NCBI GenBank assembly: GCA_023398345.1
Contig: JAEWSK010000213.1
Coordinates: forward strand, 1-9,548
Reading direction: 5' to 3'
Length of the DNA stretch: 9,548 bases
From: Armatimonadota bacterium
GTDB taxonomy: Bacteria; Armatimonadota; UBA5829
Part shown: piece after piece, positions 1 through 6,539 of the stretch
Layout: the number at the start of each line of letters is the position of its first letter
How positions within the stretch are numbered: the stretch's first letter is position 1
Notes under the pieces: generated by a model
Told to the model about the DNA's origin: nothing
Databases searched by the model: none
Seen by the model: the letters and a program-made list of their open reading frames with translations, nothing else
Position numbers and translations under genes: made by a program

Positions 1-1157
1 GCAGTCGGATGCTCTTCAAGGAACTCGCCGAATTTTTCTCCCACGATAGAGTTTACAATGCCGTCGACCTCGCCGTTACCAAGTTTGGTCTTTGTCTGAC
101 CTTCAAACTGCGGATCATGGATCTTAACGGATATGACAGCCGCCAACCCTTCGCGAACATCATCGCCCGAGAGGTTGGGGTCTTTTTCTTTAAGTGCACC
201 TGACTTGCGCGCATAGCTGTTAAGCACACGAGTAATTCCGGTTTTAAACCCCGAAAGGTGTGTGCCGCCCTCTTGGGTGTGGATATTGTTGGCGTAGGTG
301 AGGATATTTTCCTGAAACCCGTCGTTATACTGCATCGCCACTTCTATGACAGTATCTTCGCGACCGCCGCCGAAAAAGACGACCGGGTGCAGCGGGTCTT
401 TGTTGCGATTGAGGTGTTCCACAAACTCCGCGATGCCGTTTTCGTAACAGAATACTCGCTGGCGCTCTTCTTCGTCCTCGGTCTGCTCATTTGTAAACGA
501 TATGACTAGACCTTTGTTGAGGTAGGCCAACTCGCGTATTCGGCTGACGAATACGTCCGGGCGATATACTATTTCATCGAATATCTCTTTGTCGGCTAGA
601 TAAGTTGTGCATGTGCCGGTTCCATCGGCATCTCCGATGACTGAAAGCGGTGCGCAGGGCACGCCTCTCTCGTAGCGCTGAAAATGAGTTTTCCCACCGC
701 GCTTAACACGGACTTCGCACCATTCCGAAAGCGCGTTGACTGCCGATACACCGACTCCGTGCAGTCCACCGGATACTTTGTAGTGCTCGCCGCTGAATTT
801 GCCGCCTGCATGCAGCATCGTCATCGCGACCTCGACACCAGAAACCCCGGCCTCGCTGTGTATATCCGTCGGGATGCCGCTGCCGTTGTCGATGACAGTG
901 ACCGTGTTGTCCGTTTTAAGTATGATGTCGATTTTAGTGCAGAACCCGGCGAGATGCTCGTCAATAGAGTTATCCACGACCTCTGTAAACAGGTGATGCA
1001 ATCCTCTTGATGTGGTATCACCAATGTACATTGCAGGACGCAGCCGAACAGCCTCCAGACCCTTGAGAATTTGAAGGTTATCAGCGTCGTACTGTTTGAC
1101 GGATTCGTTTTCTGACTCGGGATTGTTGTGAGTTATTTTCTCGTCCTTGTCTGTCAT
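1..1157 (-). CDS. gyrB: DNA gyrase subunit B, N-terminal part (3' end cut by window edge)
   Basis: This is the ATPase subunit of DNA gyrase, which introduces negative supercoils in an A2B2 complex with GyrA. The 385 visible residues cover the GHKL ATPase domain and most of the transducer domain; the Toprim domain lies outside the window. Visible motifs are EVVDNSIDE at residues 59-67 (catalytic Glu and Mg-binding Asn), DNGSGIP at 90-96, LHAGGKFSG near 115-123, the ATP-lid glycines SGGLHGVG at 129-136, and QTKTKLGN at 354-361, whose lysine contacts the gamma-phosphate. The ATG at 1157 is well supported: AGGAG at 1165-1169 sits seven bases upstream, and a near-consensus promoter lies about 110 bp away. 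The first 20 or so residues form a charged extension compared with E. coli GyrB. Ser93 stands where E. coli has Arg76. ParE is a possible alternative because the two families are close, but the motifs and this gene's own strong promoter favour GyrB. Confidence 0.95.
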   Translation of the reverse strand, partial: MTDKDEKITHNNPESENESVKQYDADNLQILKGLEAVRLRPAMYIGDTTSRGLHHLFTEVVDNSIDEHLAGFCTKIDIILKTDNTVTVIDNGSGIPTDIHSEAGVSGVEVAMTMLHAGGKFSGEHYKVSGGLHGVGVSAVNALSEWCEVRVKRGGKTHFQRYERGVPCAPLSVIGDADGTGTCTTYLADKEIFDEIVYRPDVFVSRIRELAYLNKGLVISFTNEQTEDEEERQRVFCYENGIAEFVEHLNRNKDPLHPVVFFGGGREDTVIEVAMQYNDGFQENILTYANNIHTQEGGTHLSGFKTGITRVLNSYARKSGALKEKDPNLSGDDVREGLAAVISVKIHDPQFEGQTKTKLGNGEVDGIVNSIVGEKFGEFLEEHPT

Positions 1158-1198
1158 CCACAAGCTCCTGGTTTCGCGGCAAAAGGGAATGCTGGACT

Positions 1199-1210
1199 TT
1201 GTGTACACAA
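1199..1210. repeat. 12-bp perfect palindrome in the gyrB leader
   Basis: TTGTGTACACAA reads identically on both strands. It lies in the untranslated leader of gyrB, about 42 bases before the start codon and about 55 bases after the predicted transcription start. A perfect 12-bp dyad is compatible with a binding site for a dimeric regulator. It has no central spacer, so it is a poor RNA hairpin. I recognise no specific operator, and a 12-bp palindrome can occur by chance. Confidence 0.35.
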
Positions 1211-1245
1211 CTCAAGCCGCGTTATTCGGCAGCTGGAGATGATGA

Positions 1246-1264
1246 AGTTTATACATCATAAACT
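1246..1264 (-). promoter_or_regulatory. Stem-loop at the predicted 5' end of the gyrB transcript
   Basis: Arms AGTTTAT and ATAAACT form a perfect 7-bp stem around a 5-base loop. The outer end at 1264 coincides with the transcription start expected six to seven bases after the -10 box at 1271-1276. The transcript would therefore begin with this hairpin. A 5'-terminal stem can protect mRNA from 5'-dependent decay; alternatively the dyad could be an operator at +1. An overlapping alternative pairing, ATGATG (1239-1244) with CATCAT (1254-1259), is also possible. The function is inferred from position only. Confidence 0.45.
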
Positions 1265-1270
1265 AGTAAA

Positions 1271-1299
1271 ATTATAGCATTTTCGAGCGTGTATATCAA
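1271..1299 (-). promoter_or_regulatory. Sigma70-type promoter of gyrB, extended -10
   Basis: On the minus strand, TTGATA (1299-1294) is followed by a 17-base spacer and a perfect TATAAT (1276-1271). The bases TGC directly precede the -10 box, giving an extended -10 (TGn). The -35 box matches consensus at five of six positions. The predicted start near 1264 gives a leader of about 107 bases for gyrB. This is the strongest promoter match I found in the window. It lies just downstream of the hairpin that closes the preceding gene, so gyrB has its own transcription unit. Confidence 0.88.
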
Positions 1300-1327
1300 G
1301 GCGTGCAGATTGGGGACGAACTGTGGA

Positions 1328-1350
1328 GGCCGGGCCGATTTGGCCCGGCC
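1328..1350 (-). terminator. GC-rich hairpin after the S55 protein gene, likely terminator without U tract
   Basis: GGCCGGGCC and GGCCCGGCC form a perfect 9-bp all-G/C stem around a 5-base loop. It begins 20 bases after the stop codon of the S55 gene and ends 28 bases before the gyrB -35 box, which is where a terminator is expected. No run of U follows on the minus strand (the next bases are TCCACAG), so it is not a canonical intrinsic terminator. It could still pause polymerase, assist factor-dependent termination, or protect the mRNA 3' end. Confidence 0.55.
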
Positions 1351-1370
1351 GGACTCTCTACTTTTGGCTT

Positions 1371-4300
1371 TTAGCTGACTTTCACTTCCACTGTTTGGTC
1401 AGATGCGTTGCCCGCGGCATCGATTGCCTGGACTTCTACTTTGTGCGAACCAGTCGACAGGCTCGAAGTGGTGATCGTAAATTCCTCGCTTGGTGAATCG
1501 AACATGCCGCTATCAGAAGATGCAGCAGCCCATTCGCCGCCATCCACGCGGTACTGCACACCTGCAATTTCGACTAACTTGCTGGATGCCACTCCCGTAA
1601 TGGTAGCCGAAGCCGCACCTTTCATCACAATGCTCTTGCGACCCAATTTAATATCAGGCGCCTTATTGCACACGACAAACGGCTCGGATATTATATCGTC
1701 GGAAAGCGAGTCATTTGCGTTACTGGCCTTATCGCTCGCCGCGACTTTTATTACATACGTGCCGTCATCAGCTTTCGACGTATCCCACGTATATGAAGTG
1801 CTCGTTGAAGAACTGCCCGCCGGCTTTGTCGACTCATTCGACTTATCGCCATTCACTCCATCCTTGCCGGAGACAATTTTGGCTTTCATGTCTTCGGGTA
1901 TATCTTTGGACTTTGCCAGTTCGGAGTCGATCTTTTTAGTTATCTCGCTCGCAGGCTTCTTTTCGGCACCAGCGGCTCCACCGGTAATTCCACCGACCAG
2001 CGCAGTCCAGTTCTTTCCGCCGTCATTAGAACAAAAGACGTCATATGAGAGCTTATCTTTGTCTGGATCAACGCCGGTCCATTTGATTGTCTGTTTGCCC
2101 GACCATACTTCGCCTCCGGCAGGCTTGGTGATCTTGACTGTCGGAGCCTGGTTCGGATTGAGATAGCTGAGCGTTACGGCTGCCACTTTGGGTGATACCT
2201 GCGCCTTGCCGGCCGATAGAGTTACTTGATATTGGACATACCTGCCCGGCTCGCTGGTTATTGACTCACCGGAACTCTTAGTATATGGCTCGGACCAGTT
2301 TGTCCATGTGGCATCGGGAGTTTCGACATTGCCCGTTCTTGTGCGCAATTCCACTGACGCCCCCTCGGCAACATCCGCAACCCACTTTATCCGTCCCCAC
2401 TTTGATGTCATCTTCGCGTCATGCACCGGCGACTCATACGTTCCGCTGGCGTCACAGCACTTGCTGACGTAGACTGATCCGATATTGCCTGTTCCGGCGT
2501 ATAGTCTGTCTGATTCTTCGTTTAGCGCAAGCGACAAAAACTGCGCCTTGTCCTTGGAAGAATCGATTTGCGTCACCGTCTCATCCGGCGCGATCTTTAC
2601 AAGAGTATTGTCGGAAACCGCATATATATTGTTGTGCGAATCCGACACCATAGAAAGCACGCGGTTGGCCTTTGGGTAGATTGTCTTGGAGCGGCCGTCG
2701 GGGAATATTTTATATATAGCGCCCTTTGGCGAAGTGCCCGCGTAGGCATTGCCGTCACCATCGGCCGCTACGGATGTAATCGAATCCTCCGCGGCGTCGA
2801 ATATCGGCTTTGCGCTGCCGCTTTGCGCAGCTCTGTAGACCACGCCATTTATGCCGGTTCCTATTAAAAGTGAGCCATGCGCATCCCAACTCAAACTCAA
2901 TATCTGCTGCTCATTGATATCGGCATATATTGTCGGAATGCCGCCATTGGCGGGTATTCGATACACTTTGCCTGCATCGCCGACGCCTGCGTAGACGTTG
3001 CTTTCGGAATCGAGGGCGAGGGCAAGCACGTAGCGCTCGGGAGCGGCATAAAGTAAAGTGCCCTTGCCGTCAGGGCTGATTTTAAATATCTTGCCGTGCG
3101 GCGATGTGCCCGCATAGACGTTTCCGGCGGAATCGCGAACGATCGAATGGACTTCCAACTCGCCGGTCTCATAAAAAACGCTCGACTCGCCCGAATCGCT
3201 GATCTTATATATCTTGCCCGAGTTGCCCGTGCCAGCATAGACGCCGCCCTTTGTCGAGGCAACGCACCACACGTATTGCTCCGGCGTCTCTTTTAGCTTG
3301 CTCAGAGTAGGCGCGAGTTCGAGCTTGTTTTCAGTTGAAGCAGACACACCCGCAAACGTGCCCTTGGCAAAATCTGCCTGGTTCTTTTGAGTCCATGTTT
3401 GAGCCTGTCGCACTACTGTTTTTACATTCGACTTTGATGCCGAAGACGGCGCGGGGGCCTTTTCGTCACTCCCAACCGTGTCGGATGTCGAAGTCGAGTC
3501 TATAGGCTCGCCGAACGAGTCCTTTTCGACGGTCATTGAATCCTCGCTGACCGATTCGTCGTCATCGGACGAAGGCGTGTCTATGTCGGGAGAATCCGTA
3601 GATTTTGGCGAAACTGAGTAGTCGCCGTAGTCCATCAAATCCATGCCGGACGAATCCGATGAAGAAGACGAGGTCAGCGAATCGACGCTGATGTCCAAAC
3701 TATCGGAAACCGAGCTGGATTTTGGCGCGGATTTGGTCTCGCCGAGCCTCTTTTTCTTGACGTCGATCATTAGGCGCGCCGTGCCGTTTATAATCGAGTC
3801 GTTGGGATATATCGCCTTCACTTCCTCGCGCTCCGTCTTTAGCCCGGAGTTGCGCGAAGATTTCATAATGTCGGAAATTGCACTCGGCATACCCGCAAGC
3901 TTCTCGCCTGCAATATTTATGGCAGTGCCGCGCATTTGAAGCTGCAAAACAATCTCATTATTGCGCTCGCGCTCTAAATATTTTGCAACGAGCTGCTTAA
4001 CGTTGTCTGCGTTCGCCATTCCGGGATCGCCGGGCATCATCATTATGCTCGCAGCCATATCGTCTTCTGACGACGGGTCGGGCGTTCCGGCAGCCGAAGC
4101 CGCAGTCGCCATGCGAAGCCCGGTCGGTGTCGCCCCGCCACGCACAACCAACGCAATTTTGCCGTCGGCGGCTGTCGCGGGAATCTTTATCTTAAAAGTC
4201 TTGGTGACGCGATCCTGCTTATAGGGCCGCAGAACAACACCCACGTCAACCGTCTCTCCCGGCTCGAACTCGCTCTTTTTTACAAATATTCTATCGATTG

Positions 4301-5672
4301 TGGCGGTATTGCGCTTGCCAATAATCTTGACGTTTACGTTAACCGACTTCACATCGAGCGGACTGAACTTATTGGAACTCAAAATCTGAAGCAGGCTGGC
4401 CACATCCATTGTCGCCTGCGTGCCGATCGATATAGGATCAAAAAACACGTTGGAGCGTTTTATTTTGCCGATTTGGTCGGCGCTGATCTCGTAGCCGACC
4501 TCCGCCGTGGCATCGCCCGGCGTCGGGTGCATCTCGTACATTGCCTCGTCAGTCACCATCGCAATCAACTGCGGGGCCAACATCGGGTGATTGATAACTT
4601 TAACGTTATACACACGATCGCGCTTGAACGCCTGATCGTTTACGTTGATCGTCACGGGAATCATCTTTGGAACCGCGCCCATCGCACCAGCGATACACCA
4701 CGGCCTGTCTTGAAAAATTCGCCCCACGGTCGCAATCGACGCACCCAGTTTGGTCGAAACCTGATAGCTGGAAATAACGTCGGCGATATATGCCGTAGTC
4801 ATCGGCGCATCTACTGCTCCGATTCCGAGCATCGGGTGGCCGAACGCAACAATCTTGTCGCCGCTTCGGTAAGTGACGGTTCCGATGCCGGTCAAATCGA
4901 TATCGCCCGACGCAAGAGACATGCCGACTGCTGCTCCGGGCTGCAATTGAGCGCTAGCTTTTGCCTTGGGGTCAGACGCGCCGCCCGGCCCCGCTATAGG
5001 CCGGATATTAAAAGGCTTGAGCACACCGGCAAGGCGATCGATTCCGCGCTGAGACATACCGCTGACCATCATATTCATCATCAGAGGCTGCATATACAAA
5101 GTGCCCCCGTCGATGTCACGCACATGGCTGTCCATCGGGTCGATGCCGACTTTTGTAACAGATTTGCCGCTTATTGTAACTGGCTGCTCCAGCAATTCGG
5201 GCGATGAATAACCGCTTGCGCGCTTTGGCAGGTTCGGATCCCACGCCTCAAGCATATCAGCAATCGGCGTAACCATACCGACCGGCTCTTTGGAAAAAGA
5301 CGCCCCGTAGCTGATTGCGCCGACGAGCTTGCCGTTTATATAGATCGGGCTGCCGCTCATTCCGCTCATAATTCCTGTCTGACGGCTGGTAATCGGCCCG
5401 CCGCCAACCCTTACAAGAATTAAATCCCTGCCGGTGTTCATCTTTTTGAGAACTCCCAGCACCTCAACATCGAACTTTTCGATGGTCGTGCCGTGGAACA
5501 CGGTCAGGCCGTAGCCTCTCATACCGCGCTTGACTTCTGACACGGACATGAACTTCTTGGAGTCCTCCGGCGAAATTCCCGGCCAGTAAGCGGCAAATGC
5601 CGCTTGCGCGAATATGATGAGAATGAGTGCGAATGCAACGGCGCATGCGGTCGATCTGCGGTTTATTTTCAA
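1371..5672 (-). CDS. Secreted S55 (SpoIVB-like) peptidase-domain protein with seven-bladed propeller and Ig-like domains
   Basis: This is a 1433-residue exported protein. The TTG start at 5672 is chosen because GGAGG lies six bases upstream and a signal peptide follows at once (KINRR, a hydrophobic core, then AQAAFA, cleaved near residue 27). The frame extends to a TTG at 5750, but that would bury the signal peptide and cross a terminator-like hairpin. Residues 40-440 resemble the S55 family: KRGMRGYG at 48, GMSGSP at 104-109 (putative nucleophile Ser106), then VAFGHPMLG with His279. An Ig-like segment (about 441-514) and a mixed helical segment follow, then a Ser/Asp-rich linker (650-744). 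Seven repeats of about 41 residues (795-1071) carry YAGT..GKIYKI motifs and form a beta-propeller. A beta-rich domain (1076-1171) and two Ig-like domains (1174-1334, 1336-1433) end the protein. SpoIVB cleaves sporulation proteins; the substrate here is unknown. Catalytic activity is inferred. The protein may be a surface or periplasmic protease or a sensor. Confidence 0.85.
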   Translation of the reverse strand: MKINRRSTACAVAFALILIIFAQAAFAAYWPGISPEDSKKFMSVSEVKRGMRGYGLTVFHGTTIEKFDVEVLGVLKKMNTGRDLILVRVGGGPITSRQTGIMSGMSGSPIYINGKLVGAISYGASFSKEPVGMVTPIADMLEAWDPNLPKRASGYSSPELLEQPVTISGKSVTKVGIDPMDSHVRDIDGGTLYMQPLMMNMMVSGMSQRGIDRLAGVLKPFNIRPIAGPGGASDPKAKASAQLQPGAAVGMSLASGDIDLTGIGTVTYRSGDKIVAFGHPMLGIGAVDAPMTTAYIADVISSYQVSTKLGASIATVGRIFQDRPWCIAGAMGAVPKMIPVTINVNDQAFKRDRVYNVKVINHPMLAPQLIAMVTDEAMYEMHPTPGDATAEVGYEISADQIGKIKRSNVFFDPISIGTQATMDVASLLQILSSNKFSPLDVKSVNVNVKIIGKRNTATIDRIFVKKSEFEPGETVDVGVVLRPYKQDRVTKTFKIKIPATAADGKIALVVRGGATPTGLRMATAASAAGTPDPSSEDDMAASIMMMPGDPGMANADNVKQLVAKYLERERNNEIVLQLQMRGTAINIAGEKLAGMPSAISDIMKSSRNSGLKTEREEVKAIYPNDSIINGTARLMIDVKKKRLGETKSAPKSSSVSDSLDISVDSLTSSSSSDSSGMDLMDYGDYSVSPKSTDSPDIDTPSSDDDESVSEDSMTVEKDSFGEPIDSTSTSDTVGSDEKAPAPSSASKSNVKTVVRQAQTWTQKNQADFAKGTFAGVSASTENKLELAPTLSKLKETPEQYVWCVASTKGGVYAGTGNSGKIYKISDSGESSVFYETGELEVHSIVRDSAGNVYAGTSPHGKIFKISPDGKGTLLYAAPERYVLALALDSESNVYAGVGDAGKVYRIPANGGIPTIYADINEQQILSLSWDAHGSLLIGTGINGVVYRAAQSGSAKPIFDAAEDSITSVAADGDGNAYAGTSPKGAIYKIFPDGRSKTIYPKANRVLSMVSDSHNNIYAVSDNTLVKIAPDETVTQIDSSKDKAQFLSLALNEESDRLYAGTGNIGSVYVSKCCDASGTYESPVHDAKMTSKWGRIKWVADVAEGASVELRTRTGNVETPDATWTNWSEPYTKSSGESITSEPGRYVQYQVTLSAGKAQVSPKVAAVTLSYLNPNQAPTVKITKPAGGEVWSGKQTIKWTGVDPDKDKLSYDVFCSNDGGKNWTALVGGITGGAAGAEKKPASEITKKIDSELAKSKDIPEDMKAKIVSGKDGVNGDKSNESTKPAGSSSTSTSYTWDTSKADDGTYVIKVAASDKASNANDSLSDDIISEPFVVCNKAPDIKLGRKSIVMKGAASATITGVASSKLVEIAGVQYRVDGGEWAAASSDSGMFDSPSEEFTITTSSLSTGSHKVEVQAIDAAGNASDQTVEVKVS

Positions 5673-5678
5673 ACTTTT

Positions 5679-5683
5679 CCTCC
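5679..5683 (-). promoter_or_regulatory. Ribosome binding site fixing a TTG start for the S55 protein
   Basis: GGAGG on the minus strand is followed by six bases and TTG at 5672-5670. No ATG lies in a position served by it. It places the start exactly before a typical signal peptide, so it outweighs the longer reading frame that opens at a TTG at 5750 with no Shine-Dalgarno sequence. Confidence 0.8.
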
Positions 5684-5706
5684 GTCGTGCAAAACGCGAG
5701 GCGACT

Positions 5707-5730
5707 AAAAAATTGTGCCGCCCCGCACAA
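5707..5730 (-). terminator. Intrinsic-terminator-like hairpin between engB and the S55 gene
   Basis: On the minus strand, TTGTGC (5730-5725), a 6-base loop and GCACAA (5718-5713) form a 6-bp stem. Six T residues (5712-5707) follow directly, the textbook layout of an intrinsic terminator. It lies about 90 bases after the engB stop and ends 34 bases before the S55 start codon. It probably ends the engB transcript. If S55 transcription starts upstream of it, it would instead act as an attenuator in the S55 leader. I found no convincing promoter in the short gap between the T run and the start codon. Confidence 0.6.
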
Positions 5731-5819
5731 ATACAATGTAATAACGGCAATATAGTTGCCGCACTTTAGTTACGCACATACAAGGCAAAAGCGTTTCCAT
5801 AAAATAAAGAGGCAATGTT

Positions 5820-6428
5820 CTATTGCTGACGATTGCGCTGCACGGTTTCCGTCACCCATCGCCAAAGTTGCTCGCGGCCAAAGCCAGTTTGTGCGGAAAA
5901 TGCCAGAGTATCGAGACTGTCGATATTTAGTTTTTCCGCGACTTGCAGCAGCAATTGAGGAACTTTTGTTTTCGCCACTTTGTCTGCCTTGGTGCCGACG
6001 ACCAAATAATTGTGCTTATGCTCACACAGCCATTTGGACATAGAGTGATCTAGCGGCTGAGGCGGATGGCGCAAATCGATAAGTTGCATTATCCCGCACA
6101 GCGTCGGTCGCGTTGTTGCATAACTCTCAATCAAATCGCTCCACTGGGCGCGAGTCGCTTGATTCACAGCAGCAAAGCCGTACCCCGGCATATCGACAAT
6201 AAAAAACGGCTGACCATTCCCGTCGGGCGTTATGCGAAAGTAGTTCAACATTTGGGTGCGGCCGGGTGTGTTTGACGTTCGGGCCAGTCCGGCTTTGCCC
6301 ACTAAAGTGTTGATCATTGAGGACTTGCCCACGTTGGATCGTCCAGCCAAAGCTATCTCTGGCAGACCATCATTGGGCAATTGATCGATACGGGCCACAC
6401 TTGTGACAAATTCGGCAGTGACGCGCAT
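5820..6428 (-). CDS. engB: Ribosome biogenesis GTP-binding protein EngB (YsxC/YihA)
   Basis: This is a cytoplasmic TRAFAC-class GTPase needed for late assembly of the large ribosomal subunit in the bacteria where it has been studied. All five G motifs are present in the 202-residue product: G1 GRSNVGKSS (29-37), G2 TPGRT (54-58), G3 DMPGYG (79-84), G4 TKAD (146-149) and G5 SAQTG (178-182). The spacing and total length match the family (about 195-210 residues). The frame stays open to an ATG at 6479, but ATG 6428 gives the usual EngB N-terminus. A predicted transcription start near 6477 would also exclude the longest form. AGGAG at 6442-6446 lies 13 bases upstream, longer than ideal, so the in-frame ATG at 6467 remains a weaker alternative. 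lptA lies 111 bases upstream, and a terminator-like hairpin lies downstream. Confidence 0.95.
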   Translation of the reverse strand: MRVTAEFVTSVARIDQLPNDGLPEIALAGRSNVGKSSMINTLVGKAGLARTSNTPGRTQMLNYFRITPDGNGQPFFIVDMPGYGFAAVNQATRAQWSDLIESYATTRPTLCGIMQLIDLRHPPQPLDHSMSKWLCEHKHNYLVVGTKADKVAKTKVPQLLLQVAEKLNIDSLDTLAFSAQTGFGREQLWRWVTETVQRNRQQ

Positions 6429-6460
6429 TGTTTTTTTATATCTCCTGGCCGATTTAGTTG

Positions 6461-6480
6461 CATGCATTGTGCAATACATG
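6461..6480. repeat. 20-bp imperfect inverted repeat upstream of engB
   Basis: The arms CATGCATTG and CAATACATG are separated by TG and pair at eight of nine positions. The element overlaps the predicted transcription start (about 6477) implied by the -10 box at 6484-6489. The two-base centre makes it a poor RNA hairpin but a plausible dyad for a dimeric DNA-binding protein. I do not recognise the motif. Confidence 0.35.
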
Positions 6481-6483
6481 CCT

Positions 6484-6489
6484 ATTATA
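6484..6489 (-). promoter_or_regulatory. Perfect -10 box upstream of engB (candidate promoter, weak -35)
   Basis: TATAAT lies on the minus strand between the lptA stop and the engB start, predicting transcription from about 6477 and a leader near 50 bases. The bases expected for a -35 box (around 6507-6512, TAACGC) match consensus poorly, and no extended -10 is present. engB may have an activator-dependent promoter, or may mostly be read through from lptA, since I see no terminator in the gap. Confidence 0.4.
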
Positions 6490-6539
6490 GCGGGTTTTGC
6501 AATGCGGCGTTAGAAAGCCTTTGGGTTATGGTGTCGGAT

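Noticed and set aside
1408..2166. Long plus-strand open frame of 252 codons
   Set aside because: It lies fully opposite the S55 protein gene, has no ribosome binding site or recognisable domain, and the minus-strand frame there encodes clear Ig-like domains.
4473..5207. Plus-strand open frame of 244 codons
   Set aside because: It is antisense to the S55 peptidase domain. Its Arg- and His-rich composition is typical of a shadow frame, with no motif.
5673..5750. N-terminal extension of the S55 protein to a TTG at 5750
   Set aside because: There is no ribosome binding site for it. It would place a signal peptide in the interior of the protein, and it spans a terminator-like hairpin; GGAGG at 5679-5683 supports the start at 5672.
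5745..5761. Small hairpin CGGCAA-TATAG-TTGCCG upstream of the S55 gene, overlapping a TATATT -10-like sequence
   Set aside because: The 6-bp stem has no following T run, and the -10-like sequence has no -35 partner at acceptable spacing. I could not support either a terminator or a promoter.
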